Shown here in pieces: positions 31,631 through 38,924 of a stretch of 64,000 bases of DNA. Both the position numbers and the translations under genes were made by a program. Position 1 is the first letter of the stretch. Each line of letters begins with the position of its first letter. The stretch is taken from positions 124,001 through 188,000 of the forward strand of contig NZ_BMOP01000003.1 of the NCBI RefSeq assembly GCF_014647135.1, written 5' to 3'. Origin of the DNA: Shewanella xiamenensis. GTDB lineage: Bacteria > Pseudomonadota > Gammaproteobacteria > Enterobacterales > Shewanellaceae. Below the pieces are notes generated by a model. That model was not told where the DNA came from and ran no database searches. It saw nothing but the letters and a program-made list of their open reading frames with translations.

Positions 31631-31892
31631 GCGCCAAGTCACCATCTGCAATAAACTCGGCTTACATGCCCGTGCCGCCACAAAGCTCGTGGTATTGGCC
31701 TCTGAGTTTGATGCCAGCATTACGCTGATCCAAGGTGAAAAACAGGCCTCTGCTGCCAGTGTATTGGGTCTACTCATGCTCGAGACGGGCATGGGTAAAA
31801 CCATCACCCTCATCGCCGAAGGCCCGGATGCCGAGCCTGCACTTAATGCCATTTGTGCCCTTATCGACGCTAAGTTTGACGAAGCCTGCTGA
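31617..31892 (+). CDS. npr: Phosphocarrier protein NPr of the nitrogen PTS
   Basis: A 91-residue HPr-like protein with phospho-His17 in GLHARAA and the conserved helix [13 protein letters not shown]. It passes phosphate from EI-Ntr to PtsN. Last gene of the kds-lpt-rpoN cluster. Confidence 0.94.
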   Translation: MPKLERQVTICNKLGLHARAATKLVVLASEFDASITLIQGEKQASAASVLGLLMLETGMGKTITLIAEGPDAEPALNAICALIDAKFDEAC

Positions 31893-32081
31893 TGGTATCA
31901 TCTCGATGATCCCTGCCGGTATTCAGTATCCTGTTTGGTTTTGATTTCAGCACCTTATACCAGTAAAACACATTTGTGACTCGACGCCCTCCCGTGCGCT
32001 AAATTACAATGTACTGCTGCGCTTTGGCTTAAGTCCTCAATAGCTAAACGCCAACCCATCCACCGCCGCCATGGAGGAAAC

Positions 32082-33446
32082 ATGCCTGTAGAAGCCTCAG
32101 ACAGTTTACAAGCCGAACACCGTCTCGACCAACTGAGTCAAGCCCTCAACAGTGGTATGTTTGTGCATGTCAGGCAAATGCTACAAAATATGGCGCCGTC
32201 AGATATCGCATTGATTTTAGAATCGTCACCTCCCAAGGCTCGGCAAGTGTTATGGCAACTCGTCGATCAAGATCAGCTCGGGGATATTCTCGATGAACTC
32301 AGCGAAGAGTTAAAAGACCCGCTGATCAGCACTATGAGTCCAGAGCGAGTCGCCAAGGCTACCGCCAGCATGGATACGGACGATCTGGCTTATATTCTGC
32401 GAAGCCTACCAGATACTGTGTATAAACAAGTATTACAGTCGATGAGTCTGCAAAACCGGCAGCGAGTCGAGCAAGCGCTCTCTTATCCCGATGAGACCGC
32501 AGGCAGCTTAATGAACACCGACACAGTAACCTTAAGACCCGATGTCAATATCGATGTGGTACTGCGTTATCTGCGCCAACGGGGCAACCTGCCCGACACT
32601 ACCGATACTTTATACGTGGTGGATAAACACGATCGCGTGCTTGGTGGGGTCAAACTTGCGGATCTGCTCACCTGCGATCCCAATACTCATATCAGCAGCA
32701 TTATCGATACCGATATCGAGAGCATTCCCGTGGGCATGTCCGACAGTGAAGTGGCGCAACTGTTCGAGCGCCATGACTGGGTGTCAGCGCCCGTGGTCGA
32801 TAGTGAGGGCAAGTTGCTCGGCCGGATCACCATCGATGACGTGGTGGATGTTATCCGTGAGGACGCCGAGCACTCTATGATGGGGATGGCGGGGATGGAC
32901 GATGATGAAGACACCTTCGCCCCAGTACTCAAAAGTACCTTCCGCCGTTCGCTCTGGCTCACTATCAACCTATTTGCGGCTCTGCTGGCGGCCTCTGTCA
33001 GCAATATGTTTGAGGGCACTATTGAACAGTTTGCCACGATTGCGATTTTAATGACGATTGTACCGAGCATGGGCGGCGTCGCAGGTAATCAAACCTTGGC
33101 CCTAGTGATCCGCGGGATTGCCCTAGGCCATATTGGCCAAAGTAATGCCCGCTGGCTGATAGGCAAAGAGCTCGCTATTGGCTTTTTGAACGGCCTCATG
33201 TGGTCGATGTTAGTGTTTATCGCGGTATTAGTTTGGAAAGATGATATGGCGCTTGCCAGCCTGATTGGCGGTGCAATGCTCATCAATATGACAGTCGCAG
33301 GACTAGCAGGCGCCAGTATTCCGCTGATCTTAAAGCGCTTAAAAGTAGATCCGGCGTTGGCGGGCGGCATGGTGCTCACCACAGTCACCGATGTGATAGG
33401 TCTGTTTGCCTTTCTCGGATTAGCGACTTTGTATTTAATGCACTAG
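32082..33446 (+). CDS. mgtE: Magnesium transporter MgtE
   Basis: A 454-residue MgtE. The cytosolic MgtE_N domain (about 35-140) precedes two CBS domains (about 145-265) and five membrane helices (about 290-454). The pore block is VPSMGGVAGNQTLALVIRG. The CBS domains sense Mg2+ in this family and gate the channel. ATG at 32082 has GGAGGAAAC just upstream. The 189-bp upstream gap has no obvious Mg-riboswitch. Confidence 0.94.
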   Translation: MPVEASDSLQAEHRLDQLSQALNSGMFVHVRQMLQNMAPSDIALILESSPPKARQVLWQLVDQDQLGDILDELSEELKDPLISTMSPERVAKATASMDTDDLAYILRSLPDTVYKQVLQSMSLQNRQRVEQALSYPDETAGSLMNTDTVTLRPDVNIDVVLRYLRQRGNLPDTTDTLYVVDKHDRVLGGVKLADLLTCDPNTHISSIIDTDIESIPVGMSDSEVAQLFERHDWVSAPVVDSEGKLLGRITIDDVVDVIREDAEHSMMGMAGMDDDEDTFAPVLKSTFRRSLWLTINLFAALLAASVSNMFEGTIEQFATIAILMTIVPSMGGVAGNQTLALVIRGIALGHIGQSNARWLIGKELAIGFLNGLMWSMLVFIAVLVWKDDMALASLIGGAMLINMTVAGLAGASIPLILKRLKVDPALAGGMVLTTVTDVIGLFAFLGLATLYLMH

Positions 33447-33477
33447 CACTGGTCTAAGCCTTGCCAAAGCGAGCAAC

Positions 33478-33505
33478 AAAAATGGCGCTATTTCGCGCCA
33501 TTTTT
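33478..33505. terminator. Bidirectional terminator (mgtE / modA-like)
   Basis: Stem AAAAATGGCGC / GCGCCATTTTT with a short loop between two convergent genes; A and T tracts on either side. Confidence 0.85.
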
Positions 33506-33522
33506 AATGAGTCCATTAGACA

Positions 33523-34350
33523 TTATTTTTTAGGCGGCTGAAAACCATAACTGCTCAAAATTGCCTGTCCTTCAGGGGATAAAATAAACTCGGCTAAAGG
33601 TGCGGCTGCACTATTGGCATCCTTTAACACCAATAGGCCATAGTCGGCACCAACGGCTAAATCTGGCGGTAAATCGACAATCTTAAGGCTCGGCACTTCT
33701 TTTTGTGCCAGCACCGCATTAGTGCAATAGGTTAAGAATACGTCTGCCTGCTTGTTTTCCATCACCCAAGCATAGGGATTACGATCCTTGGGCGGTTTAG
33801 CACTCTCAGGCCCACCCGTCAGCTGCATGGCTTTGGTTTCTAATATAGTTTTCGCATTGGGTTTTAAGGCCTCGGCTTTCGCAAACACTGCCCAAGCGTA
33901 GTCGCCAGCGGGATCGGCTTTTGGCGTCGAAGTCCCAAGCTTAATTTGCGACGCGAGCAGGGTGTCTAATAAGTTCGCGCTAGTGAGTGGCACTTCCGCT
34001 TGAGCAATGGCGCAGAGCTGGTTACGGGCAAACATTTGCACCTGTAGACCCACTCCCGCATCGACTAAGGCCTGCGGGTGTTTCATATTCGCCGAGGCAA
34101 AAATATCAACTCGCTCCCCCTCTTGGATCCGCTTAAGCAATAAACCCGAAGGCGCATACTGCGCTGCCACATTAGCTTGGGATTTCGCTTGGTAAGCCGC
34201 AATAATATCGTTCATCGCCGCCTTTAAACTGCCCGCGGCTCTTAGTTCAATAGGGGCTGTCGCCTCAGTGTTCATTGGCGCACCTTGTACCATCCCTGCC
34301 ATCACTGTAGTCCCTAAACTGAATGCCAGTACTAAGCCCTGTTTTGCCAT
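33523..34350 (-). CDS. Periplasmic molybdate/substrate-binding protein (ModA-like)
   Basis: A 275-residue exported protein (signal peptide about 1-24) of the SBP_bac_11/ModA class. Features: ELRAAGSLKAAMNDIIAAY, YAPSGLLLKRIQEGERVDIFASAN, and a C-terminal LILSPEGQAILSSYGF. ModA binds oxyanions for an ABC importer. No modB/modC follow, so this is an orphan binding protein; its ligand could be molybdate, tungstate or something else. Confidence 0.82.
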   Translation of the reverse strand: MAKQGLVLAFSLGTTVMAGMVQGAPMNTEATAPIELRAAGSLKAAMNDIIAAYQAKSQANVAAQYAPSGLLLKRIQEGERVDIFASANMKHPQALVDAGVGLQVQMFARNQLCAIAQAEVPLTSANLLDTLLASQIKLGTSTPKADPAGDYAWAVFAKAEALKPNAKTILETKAMQLTGGPESAKPPKDRNPYAWVMENKQADVFLTYCTNAVLAQKEVPSLKIVDLPPDLAVGADYGLLVLKDANSAAAPLAEFILSPEGQAILSSYGFQPPKK

Positions 34351-34530
34351 AATTGCTCTCCTTTGGCTCTGCGAAATAGTTATCCTAATTTAACTAACTA
34401 CATACAAAACGGGAAAATACCGGCAGGATCAAGTCGAATACTCGCCTGATAAGCCCCAATAGAGATGATTGCGGACAAGATCACTCAAGATAGATAACGG
34501 AAGGACAATTTGTCCCTTACGATAAAATAA

Positions 34531-34552
34531 AAAGTCGCCCGCAGGCGACTTT
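34531..34552 (-). terminator. Terminator of the OmpA-like lipoprotein gene
   Basis: Perfect 9-bp stem AAAGTCGCC/GGCGACTTT with a 4-nt loop; A-rich on the left, which gives a T-tract on the minus strand. 15 bp past the stop codon. Confidence 0.85.
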
Positions 34553-34567
34553 AACCTTGATGAATGA

Positions 34568-35260
34568 TTATTGACCCGTTGGGGTCAACACTATCTCCAC
34601 ACGACGGTTTTGCGCGCGTCCCTCGGCACTAGCATTGGATGCGATTGGACTCGATTCACCCATTCCCTTAGACTTTACGCGAGCGGAAGCCACGCCTTTA
34701 CTCATCAAGTAGTTCCCTACTTCGCTGGCTCGTACCTGCGATAAACGTAAATTGTATGAATCTGAGCCGCTGCTGTCGGTATAACCCAACACGTTAAGTT
34801 GGGTCTTACTATACTCCTTCGCCACCAGCGCAACAGAGTTCAGTACCCGCTTAGCACCCTCACTCAGCTCGGTTTGATCCACACCAAAAGTCACTTCATT
34901 TGGCATATTAAGAATAATATTGTCACCACTGCGAGTTACGCTAACTCCCGTGGAAGCGAGTTGTTGACGTAATTTGGTTTCTTGTACATCCATGTAGTAG
35001 CCAATACCACCACCTAGGGCGGCGCCAGAGGCTGCACCAATTAAAGCTCCTTTACCGCGGTCACTCTTACTTGACGAGGCTACACCAACGGCAGCTCCAG
35101 CAACTGCACCAATTAGCGCCCCCGTAGTCGCTTTTGCCGTTTGTTGTTCGTTGGTATAGGGGTTGACAGTCGAACAGCCTGACGCAATCAAGGCGCTAGC
35201 CATAACCACAATAGCAAGCTTAGATGCTGGCAATGATTTAATCAGAGAAGGCTTCATCAT
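34568..35260 (-). CDS. OmpA-family lipoprotein with glycine zipper (YiaD-like)
   Basis: Outer-membrane lipoprotein. Signal peptide with lipobox ALIASGC, then a glycine-zipper segment (TTGALIGAVAGAAVGV, GALIGAASGAALGGGIGYY), and a C-terminal OmpA/peptidoglycan-binding domain (about 115-225; LGYTDSSGSDSYNLRLSQ). It probably tethers the outer membrane to peptidoglycan. Two adjacent ATGs (35260, 35257) follow GAGGT; the longer frame to 35305 would precede the signal peptide and is rejected. Confidence 0.92.
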   Translation of the reverse strand: MMKPSLIKSLPASKLAIVVMASALIASGCSTVNPYTNEQQTAKATTGALIGAVAGAAVGVASSSKSDRGKGALIGAASGAALGGGIGYYMDVQETKLRQQLASTGVSVTRSGDNIILNMPNEVTFGVDQTELSEGAKRVLNSVALVAKEYSKTQLNVLGYTDSSGSDSYNLRLSQVRASEVGNYLMSKGVASARVKSKGMGESSPIASNASAEGRAQNRRVEIVLTPTGQ

Positions 35261-35483
35261 TATGACCTCATAACATGATTGATGAGATTTGCCTTTGAAA
35301 GGCAAAGGGCGTGGTAAATCGCCAAAAACACCATGAAAAAATCGCAGTATATAAGCATTCTCTTTCGAGACAATCTTTAATCGTTTCTTTGCTCAGTTTA
35401 TGAGTAATTTAATCGCAAAAAACACCAAACAAAAACATCTTTGGCTTATTCATGCAACATTTAGAGTAAAAGCACTGAAATAG

Positions 35484-35496
35484 TGCAAGCTGCACC
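35484..35496. promoter_or_regulatory. GTGCA-AGC-TGCAC palindrome, possible activator site
   Basis: Perfect 5-3-5 inverted repeat about 85 bp upstream of the sigma-54-like box, a distance typical of enhancer-binding-protein sites. The assignment is inference only. Confidence 0.3.
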
Positions 35497-35581
35497 GTTT
35501 CTGACATAACTTCTAAAACTAACCGTTTGAAACACAAACACAATCAATTGATTTTAAACATTAATTTATATATTAAAAAAT

Positions 35582-35596
35582 TGGCACGAATTTTAC
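35582..35596 (+). promoter_or_regulatory. Sigma-54-like -24/-12 element
   Basis: TGGCACG-AATT-TTAC matches the sigma-54 consensus TGGCACG-N4-TTGC at the -24 element and in spacing, but the -12 GC is AC. It lies about 150 bp upstream of the first small ORF. Candidate only. Confidence 0.35.
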
Positions 35597-35747
35597 ATAC
35601 TAATAAATAGGTAGAAGAGTAGAGACCCCAAGCGTAACTCACTCGATACCTAAGTAAGCTGTTTGACATCAATGGACGTTAATCTAAGTGCCCGTTGTGA
35701 GGCATGTTAATCGAAGCACAATCCCTAAGTGGATTGAGGAGGAAGAG

Positions 35748-35852
35748 ATGAAACATCTGATGAAACTTATTAGTCATTGTCACCACGAATGGTTGTCCCT
35801 GCGCCATATAGGACATAGTCAGTGGGATATAGAGCAGCGCCAACAATCATGA
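35748..35852 (+). CDS. 34-residue small protein, possible DUF1127-like
   Basis: Small ORF with an unusually strong ribosome-binding site (GAGGAGGAAGAG right before ATG). It encodes 34 residues beginning MKHLMKLISHCHHEW and ending DIEQRQQS. The segment LSLRHIGHSQWDIE resembles the LSDRELRDIGLSRSDIE core of short DUF1127/YjiS proteins. That is pattern recognition only. His-rich and charged, with no membrane segment. It lies 64 bp before the HTH gene, so the two are probably co-transcribed. Confidence 0.55.
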   Translation: MKHLMKLISHCHHEWLSLRHIGHSQWDIEQRQQS

Positions 35853-35916
35853 AGGAATACCCCCAAAGAACCCGTTAAAGCGTATACAGATAGCATAAAG
35901 TGAAAAGGGATAGGCC

Positions 35917-36147
35917 ATGGGAATCGTCAATCATAATCTTAAACCTGACGTTATTTTTGAAGTAAAAGTCAAAGGCAGATTACTCTCTGATGTCGCACGA
36001 CAGTATGGTCTTTCGGCTAAAGCGGTTTACCAGTGGGTAAGGGAAAGTGAGCAACAGCCGCAGCAACGTGAATGCGCCTTAATAAATGAAATTGCCCAGC
36101 TGCAGAAACGTATTAAGCAACTAAACAGTGAATTACGCACGATATAG
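35917..36147 (+). CDS. 76-residue helix-turn-helix protein related to IS3 OrfA
   Basis: Small protein with an HTH of the transposase-8/IS3 OrfA type: VKGRLLSDVARQYGLSAKAVYQWV (about 20-43), then a short Leu/Ile-rich coiled coil (about 52-75; INEIAQLQKRIKQLNSEL). No OrfB, terminal repeats or target duplication lie nearby, so it does not look like an intact IS. AAAAGGGATAGG precedes the ATG. Thirty bases after its stop begins an array of four structured RNA-like elements. It could be a domesticated DNA- or RNA-binding regulator of them; function unknown. Confidence 0.75.
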   Translation: MGIVNHNLKPDVIFEVKVKGRLLSDVARQYGLSAKAVYQWVRESEQQPQQRECALINEIAQLQKRIKQLNSELRTI

Positions 36148-36177
36148 GTTGAGGTAACCTCGCCCAGTGCCCTTATA

Positions 36178-36279
36178 GACAAGGCCGGACCCCATTGCAT
36201 ATTGCCCTGTAGGTCTAACGCGATATGAAAGTTGTGCTAAAAACAATAATAACAGCGCCCTTTTACGTCCGGCCTTGTC
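36178..36279 (+). ncRNA. Structured element A of a four-unit array
   Basis: A 102-nt unit closed by a perfect 13-bp stem (GACAAGGCCGGAC / GTCCGGCCTTGTC). Inside are an 8-bp stem CATATTGC (36198-36205) / GCGATATG (36220-36227) with one U-G pair, and a 5-bp hairpin GTGCT (36234-36238) / AGCGC (36254-36258). The loop of the hairpin contains AACAATAATAAC. Element B repeats this layout with compensatory changes. U-G pairs are valid only on the plus strand, the same direction as the HTH gene. Function unknown. Confidence 0.65.
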
Positions 36280-36315
36280 ATCCAATTAATTGGATTAGCA
36301 ATAAATAACAGTTTA

Positions 36316-36416
36316 GACAGAGTCGGATGGGTATCTATTATCGCTCCCCAACGACCTAAGATATAAATCGTACAAAATAACAATAATAACTGTGCTGTTT
36401 ACTGTCCGACTCTGTC
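36316..36416 (+). ncRNA. Structured element B of a four-unit array
   Basis: A 101-nt unit closed by a perfect 12-bp stem (GACAGAGTCGGA / TCCGACTCTGTC). Relative to A, stem pairs 5, 6 and 8 change as whole base pairs. Internal stem TATCT/AGATA plus TCG/CGA displays loop CTCCCCAA. Then comes a 5-bp hairpin GTACA (36370-36374) / TGTGC (36391-36395) with the same A-rich loop ending AACAATAATAAC. Two of its five pairs covary with A. Confidence 0.65.
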
Positions 36417-36460
36417 AACTTAACACTCAACGTGTTGCAAGAGAAAAAGAGGCAGGTTTT

Positions 36461-36554
36461 GACAAGGCTTTAGAGGGAGCTATCTCCCCCAAAGATCAAA
36501 TATGTGAATTGTGCTCCCCCAAGTCATGAACATATTACCCTCTCGGGTCTTGTC
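36461..36554 (+). ncRNA. Structured element C of a four-unit array
   Basis: A 94-nt unit with a 17-position terminal stem, GACAAGGCTTTAGAGGG with CCCTCTCGGGTCTTGTC: 16 paired, three of them G-U on the plus strand. Inside, GGGAG-CTAT-CTCCC forms a hairpin that competes with the inner end of the terminal stem, and AATATGT (36499-36505) pairs with ACATATT (36530-36536). Two CTCCCCC runs are present. Sister of D. Confidence 0.65.
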
Positions 36555-36634
36555 CTTTTATTCACGGATCAATGACGATCCAGCGCTAGACTAGGATAGC
36601 GCGCCACGGATGGCTGTGTTATTGGGAAGGTTTC

Positions 36635-36724
36635 GGCAAGGCTCGAGGGAGTTGTCTCCCCCAAAGATTAATATGTCGATAGTGCTCTGTGGCCCATCAA
36701 CATATTTCTCCCTTTGGTCTTGTC
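36635..36724 (+). ncRNA. Structured element D of a four-unit array
   Basis: A 90-nt sister of C. The terminal stem GGCAAGGCTCGAGGGA (36635-36650) pairs with 36709-36724: 15 of 16 positions paired, four of them G-U, which would be lost on the minus strand. Hairpin GGGAG-TTGT-CTCCC has a changed loop. Stem AATATGT (36670-36676) / ACATATT (36700-36706) is unchanged. The flanks GGAAGGTTTC before and CTTTTATT after also resemble those of C, so the repeat unit is longer than the stem-loop. Confidence 0.65.
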
Positions 36725-36763
36725 CTTTTATTGAGTGGTTCAATGGAAAGGAAGGGGCATAAC

Positions 36764-36793
36764 GCCTGTGCCAAGGATGGCAATGCCACAGGC
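36764..36793 (+). terminator. Possible terminator of the structured-RNA locus
   Basis: Hairpin GCCTGTG / CACAGGC with an inner CCA/TGG pair block, followed by TTTAAC. The T-tract is weak, so termination is only suggested. Confidence 0.35.
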
Positions 36794-36824
36794 TTTAACA
36801 CTCGCACCAGGCAATTAATTCCAA

Positions 36825-36854
36825 TAAAAAAGACGCTCATAAGGCGTCTATTTT
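36825..36854 (-). terminator. Terminator of the RIO kinase gene
   Basis: Hairpin AGACGC / GCGTCT flanked by six A's on the left, which gives a T-tract on the minus strand; 17 bp beyond the kinase stop codon. Confidence 0.8.
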
Positions 36855-36870
36855 ATTGAAGAATATTCTA

Positions 36871-37728
36871 CTAATAATCTTCATTGGCTTCTTGAAGTCG
36901 CTGCTTGCGCTCCTGAGCCTCTTCATAGGCAGCTTGAATTTCATCCAAGACAGAACTGACGTCGGCATCGACTAATACTTCAGTAAAATGACCTGTTAAC
37001 TGCGTATCAGGCTTTAACTGACCCGCCTCAAATAAGGCCCACATTTCTTTCGCGTATTGAGTCTTGAGCAATTCAGGTGCGTACTGGCCATAATATTGCG
37101 TCATGTTATTGACATCCCGCTCCAACATCCATTTAGCATGATTATTCGCTGCCGCATCTACCGCTTGGGGTAAATCAATAATGACAGGGCCTTGATCATC
37201 GACTAGGACATTAAATTCGGACAAGTCACCATGGACTAAGCCTGCGCAAAGCATACGTTTGACATAAGTCATCACTAAAGCGTGGTCATGTATAGCTTTC
37301 TCAGCGCTAAGGCTGACATCATTAAGGCGAGGCGCAACATGACCTTCACTATCGGTGACTAATTCCATGAGTAACACACCATCGTAGCAACCGTAAGGCG
37401 TTGGCACTCGCACTCCGGCATCGGCCAAGCGAAACAATGCATCTACCTCAGCGTTTTGCCAGACTTCTTCCATTTGCTCACGGCCAAATTTAGAGCCTTT
37501 TTCCATTGCGCGAGCGCGACGGCTATTTCGGACTTTGCGCCCCTCTTGGTAAACCACCGCCTGCTTAAAACTACGTTTGTCCGCTTCCTTGTAAACTTTA
37601 GCGCAGCGAATATCTTCACCACAGCGCACAACGTACACAGTAGCTTCTTTACCGCTCATTAACTGGCTGATGACTTCATCAACCAGTCCTTCATCAACCA
37701 GAGGTTGGATTCGTTTAGGAGTTTTCAT
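36871..37728 (-). CDS. RIO-family atypical serine kinase
   Basis: A 285-residue RIO1-like kinase. N-terminal ATP loop MSGKEATVYVVRCG with catalytic Lys in CAKVY, catalytic loop HGDLSEFNVLV and metal-binding IIDLPQAVD (the Asp of the DFG-equivalent kept). Bacterial RIO kinases of this type are common in Shewanella and Vibrio; substrates are unknown. The acidic, Glu/Gln-rich C-terminus is probably helical. Monocistronic by context. Confidence 0.9.
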   Translation of the reverse strand: MKTPKRIQPLVDEGLVDEVISQLMSGKEATVYVVRCGEDIRCAKVYKEADKRSFKQAVVYQEGRKVRNSRRARAMEKGSKFGREQMEEVWQNAEVDALFRLADAGVRVPTPYGCYDGVLLMELVTDSEGHVAPRLNDVSLSAEKAIHDHALVMTYVKRMLCAGLVHGDLSEFNVLVDDQGPVIIDLPQAVDAAANNHAKWMLERDVNNMTQYYGQYAPELLKTQYAKEMWALFEAGQLKPDTQLTGHFTEVLVDADVSSVLDEIQAAYEEAQERKQRLQEANEDY

Positions 37729-38354
37729 ACCGACCTTATACCTTAGTTAGGCCTAAGATGGAATGTGCCGGGCAAATCTTCATATATAAAGCAGCCTTCT
37801 ACCAATAATGAATAACAAAATGAGGGTAAGCATACCCGACTTCAGTAAAAACTAAAGCACCTAGCATAGGAACACAAGAGCAAAAAATGGTAGATTTAAA
37901 GCCAATACATTTGCAGAGAACGGCACATTATCTCCTTGATTGCCCCAAACAAATACTTGCTCGCTTCATCAGCAACATGTTAAATCCCACAACCATTAAA
38001 CACACAACGAGATCACTCTGCCGTAAGTGACGGCGACTTTAAGCCGTTACCCAAGCATTAACCACCTTAAGAATACTCTTAAAATGGTTTTCCACGTTTG
38101 TTATGGGGTATCAATGCCTATTTGAGCAAAAATGAGGGAATATCGCCAAAGTGTTACCCCAAGCTATTGAAAGTATTAAATTATCACAAACTCAACCCGT
38201 TAGCACTATCCACCGAGTATGTTGTGATAAAGATAGGGTAACCAAGCCAGCTTGGTGCTGCTAAATAACCGCACAAAGGGCGAAATATAGCGCTAGATCT
38301 CCCCAGTACTAAGCTTTATGCTGATACCACTTTTGCAACTCTTTTGATAATAAA
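37729..38354. other. Intergenic, nothing recognised
   Basis: 626 bp between divergent genes with no ORF of protein-like composition and no repeat I recognise. It must hold the promoters of the RIO kinase and of the DUF2799 lipoprotein. Confidence 0.5.
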
Positions 38355-38903
38355 ATGCGATACCTAAACTTTGCACTCGCTCTGACAGCCCTCTCCCTCA
38401 CTCAATGCACGAGTCTTTCACTCGAAGAATGCCGTGATAATGACTGGTACGCCACTGGCTTAGCCGATGGTAACCGCGGTGCTGCAGCGAGTAGGCTCAA
38501 CCAATATCAACAGGACTGCCGTGAATTTAATCTCAAGGTTGATGCGACGCAATGGCAGCAAGGATATCAACAAGGATTAATGAGTTATTGTTTGCCAGAA
38601 AATGGTTACCGTATTGGTTTGGCGGGAGAATATTACTACGGCGTCTGTAATAACAATCAATTTGTTGAACGCTACAATCAAGGACATGAACAATATCTGA
38701 TTAATAAACGTTTAGCAGAAATCGCCGACCGCTTAAATGCTATCGACAGCGAGATTAGCAGTATCAACAACAAACTAAATAATCTCACCGACAAAGCCGA
38801 ATTACTAAGGCAAAAAAATATTTTATTGAATGAGAAGAACCATCTTCTGGACGAAAGTTTACGTCTGCGCCATGGAGATATCCGTTTTCAATTTAGGTTC
38901 TAA
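38355..38903 (+). CDS. DUF2799-type lipoprotein
   Basis: A 182-residue predicted lipoprotein (lipobox SLTQC). Residues about 25-115 show the DUF2799 pattern: ECRDNDWYATGLADGNRG, WQQGYQQGLMSYC and Cys-rich GVCNNNQF. A coiled coil (about 120-170; IADRLNAIDSEISSINNKL) follows. Localised to the outer membrane or periplasm; function unknown. Start ATG 38355 without a strong Shine-Dalgarno. Confidence 0.78.
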   Translation: MRYLNFALALTALSLTQCTSLSLEECRDNDWYATGLADGNRGAAASRLNQYQQDCREFNLKVDATQWQQGYQQGLMSYCLPENGYRIGLAGEYYYGVCNNNQFVERYNQGHEQYLINKRLAEIADRLNAIDSEISSINNKLNNLTDKAELLRQKNILLNEKNHLLDESLRLRHGDIRFQFRF

Positions 38904-38924
38904 TTGAAAAGTTAACCCATATAA

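Larger units (their letters stand above)
35261..35747. promoter_or_regulatory. AT-rich upstream region of the small-ORF/HTH/structured-RNA locus
   Basis: 487 bp without a long ORF. It holds the divergent promoter of the OmpA-like gene and the putative control region of the next locus. Visible elements are a GTGCA-AGC-TGCAC palindrome (35484-35496) and a sigma-54-like box (35582-35596). About 140 bp of possible 5' leader then runs to the ATG at 35748. Confidence 0.45.

Noticed and set aside
36178-36724. Array considered as CRISPR, attC sites, or MITEs
   Set aside because: Units differ too much in sequence for CRISPR repeats, lack GTTRRRY boxes for attC, and show no target-site duplications or shared terminal repeats expected of MITEs; stem covariation favours RNA.
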